Below are positions 59,292-64,000 of a stretch of DNA of 64,000 nucleotides, one piece after another. The stretch comes from Reichenbachiella sp. (GTDB taxonomy: Bacteria > Bacteroidota > Bacteroidia > Cytophagales > Cyclobacteriaceae): contig NZ_JAWPMM010000001.1 in assembly GCF_033344935.1 (NCBI RefSeq), positions 4,491,501 through 4,555,500 of the forward strand, written 5' to 3'. A program made the translations under genes and the position numbers. The notes beneath the pieces are model-generated. The model saw nothing but the letters and a program-made list of their open reading frames with translations, was not told the origin of the DNA and did not search any database. Positions within the stretch are counted from its first letter, which is position 1. Every line of letters begins with the position of its first letter.

Positions 59292-60406
59292 TCAAGTTTA
59301 ACAACAAATCGATTCTATCAGCAGCTTTATGGATAGTCATACAATGTATGAGTACTAACCTCCATGCTCAAAAAAACGATCCCCGAGATAAAGAACCTGG
59401 TTTTTGGGAATTGCTATTTGACGATTTATTTGATCACTATGAAGAGCATCCCATTCAGAACAAGTTTGAAGACAATTACCGAGTCATCGATCTGGAGAAA
59501 CAATGGAAGTTTCAAATTGGCAATGACACCCGATGGGCTAGTCCTTCCTACAATGATGAATCCTGGGTAGATATAAAAGTACCCGGTGATTGGGAAAACG
59601 ATGGGTTTCATGGATATGATGGTTTTGCCTGGTACCGTGTACACTTTGATGGCAGGGCACTTAGATCCAATGAAGCCCACTATTTGAAGTTAGGTTTTAT
59701 TGATGATGTAGACGAGACCTTCTTGAATGGATATTTAGTCGGCAAGACCGGAGACTTTCCTCCCCGATTTCGTACAGGCTACAATTCAGATCGCACCTAT
59801 TTTATTGGCAACGAGCTCATCAATTTTGAAGGAGACAATGTCATTGCTGTGAAGGTCTATGATGAGTATCAGAATGGTGGAATTGTAAAAGGCAAGCCAG
59901 GGATATATGTCTCTGGAGGCAGTGAAGACTTGCTTCAAAACCTGTATGGTCCCTGGAAGTTCTCGAAGTCCAATAAGCGAGTATTTAGTGAACCTGATTT
60001 TGATGACGAAAACTGGGATGTGGTTCTAGTACCTTCCTATTGGGACAACCAAGGCTACCGTTCTTTAGATGGCACAGCCTGGTACAGGAAGACATTTGAA
60101 TTAAGTTTTACTCCGAAAAGTGATGAAAAGTACTACCTCACTTTGGGCAGGATTGATGATTTTGATGAGACCTATCTCAATGGTCAGAAAATAGGTGAAA
60201 CGGACGACGGTGGTGATTTTGGGCAAAGCCAATCTTATCAAACCGTTAGAATCTATCCTATCCCGAGAGGACTCTTAAATAAAAAAGGATTGAATACAAT
60301 AGCTGTTAAAGTAATAGACATTGGACTCGAGGGTGGCATTTACTCAGGACCTGTGGGTATTGTATCCGAAAAAGATGTGACTCGGATGATAAGAGGTAGG
60401 AGGTAA
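59288..60406 (+). CDS. Exported protein of two GH2-type sugar-binding jelly rolls, no catalytic domain
   Basis: 372 residues with a signal peptide (to about residue 27). Two homologous domains (about 65-205 and 213-360), each like the N-terminal domain of GH2 enzymes: W-x-F-x-x-x-x-x, VPGDWENDGFHGYDGFAWYR versus VPSYWDNQGYRSLDGTAWYR, LKLGFIDDVDETFLNGYLVG versus LTLGRIDDFDETYLNGQKIG, and NVIAVKVYD versus NTIAVKVID. There is no TIM barrel and no catalytic Glu pair, so it is not an active glycosidase. It may be a glycan-binding or sensor accessory of the two-component/permease cluster. Co-transcribed with the retropepsin gene. Confidence 0.8.
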   Translation: MIKFNNKSILSAALWIVIQCMSTNLHAQKNDPRDKEPGFWELLFDDLFDHYEEHPIQNKFEDNYRVIDLEKQWKFQIGNDTRWASPSYNDESWVDIKVPGDWENDGFHGYDGFAWYRVHFDGRALRSNEAHYLKLGFIDDVDETFLNGYLVGKTGDFPPRFRTGYNSDRTYFIGNELINFEGDNVIAVKVYDEYQNGGIVKGKPGIYVSGGSEDLLQNLYGPWKFSKSNKRVFSEPDFDDENWDVVLVPSYWDNQGYRSLDGTAWYRKTFELSFTPKSDEKYYLTLGRIDDFDETYLNGQKIGETDDGGDFGQSQSYQTVRIYPIPRGLLNKKGLNTIAVKVIDIGLEGGIYSGPVGIVSEKDVTRMIRGRR

Positions 60407-60424
60407 TTGCGAGAATTTTTTTAA

Positions 60425-60565
60425 GCAAAAGAGGCTGTCTCAAAAGCCAAGGAAACTGTCAGGCTGAGGTCCTCGAAGCCTTGCTGCTGACCGCAGGTGG
60501 ACATTTCGAGTGCCTCAATGTGACAAAATTTGGGAGCATTGGGCTTTTGAGACAGCCTCTTTTGC
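60425..60565. repeat. 141-bp MITE/REP-like element with perfect 24-bp terminal inverted repeats
   Basis: The left end (60425-60448, beginning GCAAAAGAGGCTGTCTCAAA) and right end (60542-60565) are exact complements over 24 bases. Inside, TGTCAGGCTGAGG...CTCGAA and TTCGAG...CTCAATGTGACA form a second imperfect inverted repeat. It has no coding capacity and lies between two convergent genes, so it also can act as a two-way terminator. Similar intergenic elements with GAGGCTGTCTCAAAA ends are frequent in Bacteroidota genomes (recollection, not searched). Confidence 0.8.
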
Positions 60566-60580
60566 AATATATTTTTCAAA

Positions 60581-63184
60581 CTACTCCTGCCTTAAGTTCC
60601 TTATCGGGTTTTCTGTAGCAGCCCTTATCGATTGGCCACCAACTACGACCACTACTACCAAGAGTGTAGACAGAAAGGCAGCTGCGAATACTCCCCAACC
60701 AAGTGTAGTGCGATAGATGAAATTGTCTAACCAACTTTGCGCAAAGTAGTAGGCCAAAGGAATACTGATGACGTTAGAAAGCATCACCAATTTGACAAAT
60801 TTTGTCGTCATCAGCTGCATCACATCTATCACTGAAGAGCCCAATACTTTTCTCACAGCAATCTCTTTGGTCTTGTCTTTCAATCGAATATTAGCAATAG
60901 AAAACATGCCTATAAAAGCAATGAAAAATGAAAGGAAGGTTAGGCCTAACATGAGTTGGCTCAACACATTTTCTTCTTGAAGTAAATCCTCATAAACCTG
61001 ATCAAGAAAAAAATAATTTAGTGGTGCCCCTCCAGATAATTTAGTCCATGAATCTTCTATGGCTATTAGTGTTTCGTTCATATGATGGCTTGATATTTTC
61101 AGATTGATAAAATCAAGTGGCTCCTCTCGATAGAAAAAAGCAAATGGTTTGGTTTCCATCTTTAGATCAGTAAACTGGAAGTCCTTGATCACGCCAATGA
61201 CTGTTCCGTAAATGATGGAATCTTCGATTTGAGTTATTGGAAGTGTTTGTCCCAATTGCTCATCGGTGAGACCAAGCGCTCTGTTCGCAGCTTCATTCAC
61301 CATCATTGTCCAACCTTCTTTATCTGAACTTCTTTCTGCAGAAAATGGCCTACCGCTGGTCATTTGCATCCCCATGGTTTCTATAAAATCAGGATCGATG
61401 ACCAAATAATTCATAACGAAAGGGTCTGGATAGCCTACCCTAGTGGTCCAATTCAATTGACCCAAAACACCGCTGGCATTCCCTACGCTCTGTACTTCAG
61501 GTATGCCTAATATCTCGTTTTTAAAAGTGTGATAGTTTCCAACTTCTTCCCCATTTTCTATTACAAGCACCTGTTCCGGTTCGAAACCTTTGTCCAACTG
61601 CTGCATAAAATCCAACTGCTGATGAACCACCAAGGCGGCCGAAATCATAAGCGAAGAAATAGCAAACTGAATAATCAATAGGGTCGATCTTATTTTCTTT
61701 ATGGATGTACCTGAATTACTTCGTAGACCCTTGACAGCAAGTGCTACCTGGAATGACGTCAAATGATAAGCAGGGAAAATACCAGCCAAGAGACCAATAC
61801 CCATCACCACTGCGCCTACGACAAGCATAAACCAGACCCCTTGCCAATCTAGAAGTGAAAGCTGTTTTTGTAACAATGGATTCAATTGCGCAAAGGCCAA
61901 TTCAGTCAACGCAAACCCTGCGACCAAAGCAATTATGGCCGTTAGAAATGTCTCTACCATAAACTGACTGATGAGCGCTGAACGGTGTGCTCCAAATACT
62001 TTTCGTACCCCTACTTCTTTGAATCGACGTACCGACTGGGAAATAGTCAGATTGATATAATTGAGGCATGAAACGAGCATTACAAACAAGCCAAGGGCTG
62101 CAAATATGTAAATGGTATTGATATCTCCATTGGCCTCCAATTCCCACTTCAAACGAGAAGTTAAATGGATGTCCGTAAGTGGTTGGGTATAAATGATATT
62201 GTAGTACTCCTCTCCTGTATCCTGATAGCTTTCATAAAAAGGTTGGAGTCTGGATTCAAAAGAGGTCATGTCCACTGCTTCATTCATTCTAGCATAAGTG
62301 TAATAGTTGTACCAACCCCAATTTTGTCCCAATCCATCAAAGTCAATTTTGGTAAGGAAATCAAAGTGAAAATGTGATTCTTCTGGTAGGTCCCTAAGCA
62401 CCCCGGAAACTTGATATGTTTTATTTTCATCACCAACCAGTATGATCTTTTCGCCAATCACATCTTCCCTACCAAAATACTTAAGCGCCATTTTTCGAGT
62501 AATTACCACTTGGTCTGGTGCATCCAATGCCGATTCTTTATCTCCATGTAAGAATGGGAAAGTAAAAACATCGAAAAAAGTGGAGTCCGTACGCATGAAA
62601 TCAGCCTCAAAAAACTGCCGATTGTTTTCAGTTGCCAATCTAAATTGACCACCCCAAGAAGGAAACAACCTCACCGCCGTATGAACTTCTGGGAAATCTC
62701 TCATTAACGCGGGTGCTAGTGCAGGAGGAGTGGTGGCATCTGGCAATCGATTGCCCTTACTATCTACAAAATCGATAGGGATTCGATAGATATCATCGGC
62801 ATGTTCATGGAATCGGTCGTATTTTAATTCGGAATGAATATATACGGCAATGAAAGTAAAACATGTAATGCCAACAGCAAGGCTCAAAATATTTAGCAGC
62901 GCACTGGTTTTATGTTTTACCAGATTTCTTCTGGCAAACTTTAAGTAATTGAAAATCATGATTGTGTTTTTTGAGTTTTGACCACTGACGGCAAAAGGGC
63001 GAAGAAAATTGAAAACTTGGATCCAATAGAACTGATACGCCCGCCATCTAGGCATATCCATTGTTTCTTCAAAGTAAATTTCATGCAGATCACCCTTAAT
63101 TTCCTCAAGGAGCTCTTTTTTACAGAACCACTTCAGAAACCGATCGGCTGATTTTGGAGGGTATGATTGTTTAGAATCCTTCAT
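60581..63184 (-). CDS. FtsX/MacB-type ABC transporter permease with N-terminal prefix domain
   Basis: 867 residues. It begins with a cytoplasmic prefix of about 70 residues (PPKSADRFLKWFCKKELLEE, DLHEIYFEE) typical of Bacteroidota permeases paired with PadR regulators. The FtsX body follows: KFARRNLVKHKTSALLNILS and first span, MacB_PCD, spans with RRFKEVGVRKVFGAHRSAL, second MacB_PCD, and C-terminal spans with RLKDKTKEIAVRKVLGSSVI. Paralogous in plan to the protein at 53919-56330. Overlaps the PadR gene by 14 bases, so the two are coupled. No ATPase nearby. Confidence 0.92.
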   Translation of the reverse strand: MKDSKQSYPPKSADRFLKWFCKKELLEEIKGDLHEIYFEETMDMPRWRAYQFYWIQVFNFLRPFAVSGQNSKNTIMIFNYLKFARRNLVKHKTSALLNILSLAVGITCFTFIAVYIHSELKYDRFHEHADDIYRIPIDFVDSKGNRLPDATTPPALAPALMRDFPEVHTAVRLFPSWGGQFRLATENNRQFFEADFMRTDSTFFDVFTFPFLHGDKESALDAPDQVVITRKMALKYFGREDVIGEKIILVGDENKTYQVSGVLRDLPEESHFHFDFLTKIDFDGLGQNWGWYNYYTYARMNEAVDMTSFESRLQPFYESYQDTGEEYYNIIYTQPLTDIHLTSRLKWELEANGDINTIYIFAALGLFVMLVSCLNYINLTISQSVRRFKEVGVRKVFGAHRSALISQFMVETFLTAIIALVAGFALTELAFAQLNPLLQKQLSLLDWQGVWFMLVVGAVVMGIGLLAGIFPAYHLTSFQVALAVKGLRSNSGTSIKKIRSTLLIIQFAISSLMISAALVVHQQLDFMQQLDKGFEPEQVLVIENGEEVGNYHTFKNEILGIPEVQSVGNASGVLGQLNWTTRVGYPDPFVMNYLVIDPDFIETMGMQMTSGRPFSAERSSDKEGWTMMVNEAANRALGLTDEQLGQTLPITQIEDSIIYGTVIGVIKDFQFTDLKMETKPFAFFYREEPLDFINLKISSHHMNETLIAIEDSWTKLSGGAPLNYFFLDQVYEDLLQEENVLSQLMLGLTFLSFFIAFIGMFSIANIRLKDKTKEIAVRKVLGSSVIDVMQLMTTKFVKLVMLSNVISIPLAYYFAQSWLDNFIYRTTLGWGVFAAAFLSTLLVVVVVVGGQSIRAATENPIRNLRQE

Positions 63185-63518
63185 AGCTGAGCCCTTTCCA
63201 GGCTACTTCTGGAATTTGATTCCATAATTCGTTTCGCAAGGCCCGGTTGGTTTCCAAGGCTTTTTTACCACTGGCTGTAATTTGAAACAAACGCTTACGT
63301 CTGCCTCCTCTCGCATGAGTTTCATCTGCTAGTTTTGACACAAGAAAACCTTTGCTTTCCAATCTGTTCAGCGCAGAGTGTATGGCTCCCAAAACTACCT
63401 TACGCCCAATTTGAGATTCTATTTCTTGCCTCACATTCACTCCATAGGCGTTAGGGTAGAGCAAACCAACCACAAGCAAAACCACTTCTTCAAACTCACC
63501 AATTTGGGTTCCTTTCAT
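63171..63518 (-). CDS. PadR-family transcriptional regulator
   Basis: 115 residues, winged-helix PadR type: EEVVLLVVGLLYPNAYGVNV, GAIHSALNRLESKGFLVSK and GGRRKRLFQITASGKKALE. Short PadR with little of the C-terminal helical domain. The 14-base overlap with the permease gene predicts regulation of that permease. Divergent from the TPR gene across about 146 bases. Confidence 0.93.
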   Translation of the reverse strand: MKGTQIGEFEEVVLLVVGLLYPNAYGVNVRQEIESQIGRKVVLGAIHSALNRLESKGFLVSKLADETHARGGRRKRLFQITASGKKALETNRALRNELWNQIPEVAWKGLSYEGF

Positions 63519-63676
63519 AATTTTAATCTTATCAATATATACAAATGTATAAATTGTTTAATCAAATCCTACAAATATGAATATTGAATGTTACATATAC
63601 CCCTCCGAGATGTGCATAAGCTATTTTGAATGCTCACCGAATCATATCAACTTGCAAACGCTAAATGCATACACCT

Positions 63677-64000
63677 ATGACCAAAAATCTAGTTTTTCTT
63701 ACTATCCTTTGCTTCGCCTCTAGTTTACTTCTAAGTCAGAACAGAAAAACAGACGAGCTGCTTAATCAAGGGGATGATTTTTTAAAAAACCTGAACTATT
63801 CAAAAGCCATTCAGGCCTATCAAAAGTCCTGGGACAAAACGCAAAACGCTGAAGCCCTATGGGGACTGGCTAATGCCAACTTCGAATTGGGCAATCAACT
63901 CAACTTGAATGGCCAATCACAAAAGGCGCAAACCAGATATAGCAATGCACTCGAGCTGGCTAATCAATTGACGAACCTGGATAGTCACGAAGTAGATTAT
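63677..64000 (+). CDS. TPR-repeat protein, N-terminal part (runs off right edge)
   Basis: The frame is open to the last base, giving 108 residues. ATG 63677 gives a signal peptide (LVFLTILCFASSLLLSQN); ATG 63665, four codons earlier, is also possible. Tetratricopeptide-like helices follow: NQGDDFLKNLNYSKAIQAYQ and AEALWGLANANFELGNQL. Exported scaffold or part of a longer TPR/OmpA-type protein; the remainder is not visible, so a specific role cannot be given. Confidence 0.75.
   Translation, partial: MTKNLVFLTILCFASSLLLSQNRKTDELLNQGDDFLKNLNYSKAIQAYQKSWDKTQNAEALWGLANANFELGNQLNLNGQSQKAQTRYSNALELANQLTNLDSHEVDY

Noticed and set aside
1-64000. CRISPR arrays, tRNA or rRNA genes, prophage modules
   Set aside because: No regularly spaced repeats, cloverleaf-like sequence, ribosomal RNA signature or phage structural gene was seen.

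Overview
The window looks like a chromosome segment of a marine Bacteroidota, most likely of the order Cytophagales (Reichenbachiella/Marinoscillum-like; this placement is inference from gene style only). Supporting signs are two SusC/SusD pairs, type IX secretion C-terminal sorting domains, a hybrid two-component regulator, LytTR membrane regulators, FtsX-type permeases with a PadR partner, and many lipoproteins. No rRNA, tRNA, CRISPR array or prophage was seen.

Left part (1-32 kb) is mostly uronic acid metabolism. It opens with the 3' end of glucuronate isomerase (uxaC) and a tripartite TRAP transporter. Next come an orphan sugar-binding protein, a LytTR membrane regulator, and a compact haem operon: tandem cytochrome c, di-haem peroxidase, and a beta-helix protein ending in a cytochrome c domain. 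A secreted lactonase and an IPT/TIG lipoprotein follow. From 12.0 to 31.9 kb, all on the minus strand, lies a polysaccharide utilisation locus: two pectate-lyase-like beta-helix proteins (one with Ig repeats and a T9SS tail), GH2, GH88, SusD, SusC, a hybrid sensor/AraC regulator, a DUF4861-like lipoprotein, kduD and kduI. A divergent LacI-family regulator follows. The same perfect 20-bp palindrome sits between kduI and this regulator and in front of the TRAP genes 31 kb away, which predicts one uronate regulon.

A 0.4-kb scar at 33.0-33.4 kb (a decayed IS3 transposase piece and a decayed PQQ-repeat piece) separates this from the most striking region, 33.4-52.1 kb. I interpret that region as a complete cyanophycin (multi-arginyl-poly-aspartate) utilisation locus built on the Sus plan. 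It has three cyanophycinase-family proteins (one T9SS-secreted, two lipoproteins), its own SusC/SusD, two PKD/beta-propeller lipoproteins that could bind polymer at the surface, a YfcC-type inner-membrane carrier and an isoaspartyl peptidase to split beta-Asp-Arg. Arginase and ornithine aminotransferase handle the Arg half, aspartase handles the Asp half, and there is an Lrp-type regulator. Three tiny unannotated ORFs (21, 37 and 30 codons) share the C-terminus L-Q-P-I-F-N-[N/C]-stop with synonymous codon differences. Each precedes one of the segments starting with a cyanophycinase or SusC, so they look like a family of leader peptides specific to this locus.

Right part (52-64 kb) holds two paralogous SGNH-hydrolase lipoproteins, an FtsX-type permease followed by a histidine kinase and OmpR-type regulator, a retropepsin-like protease, and a protein made of two GH2-type jelly-roll domains without a catalytic barrel. 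Phased TGACAT direct repeats lie in front of both the permease and the protease and are probably the regulator's sites. A 141-bp element with 24-bp perfect inverted ends separates these from a second permease with its PadR regulator. A TPR protein runs off the right edge.
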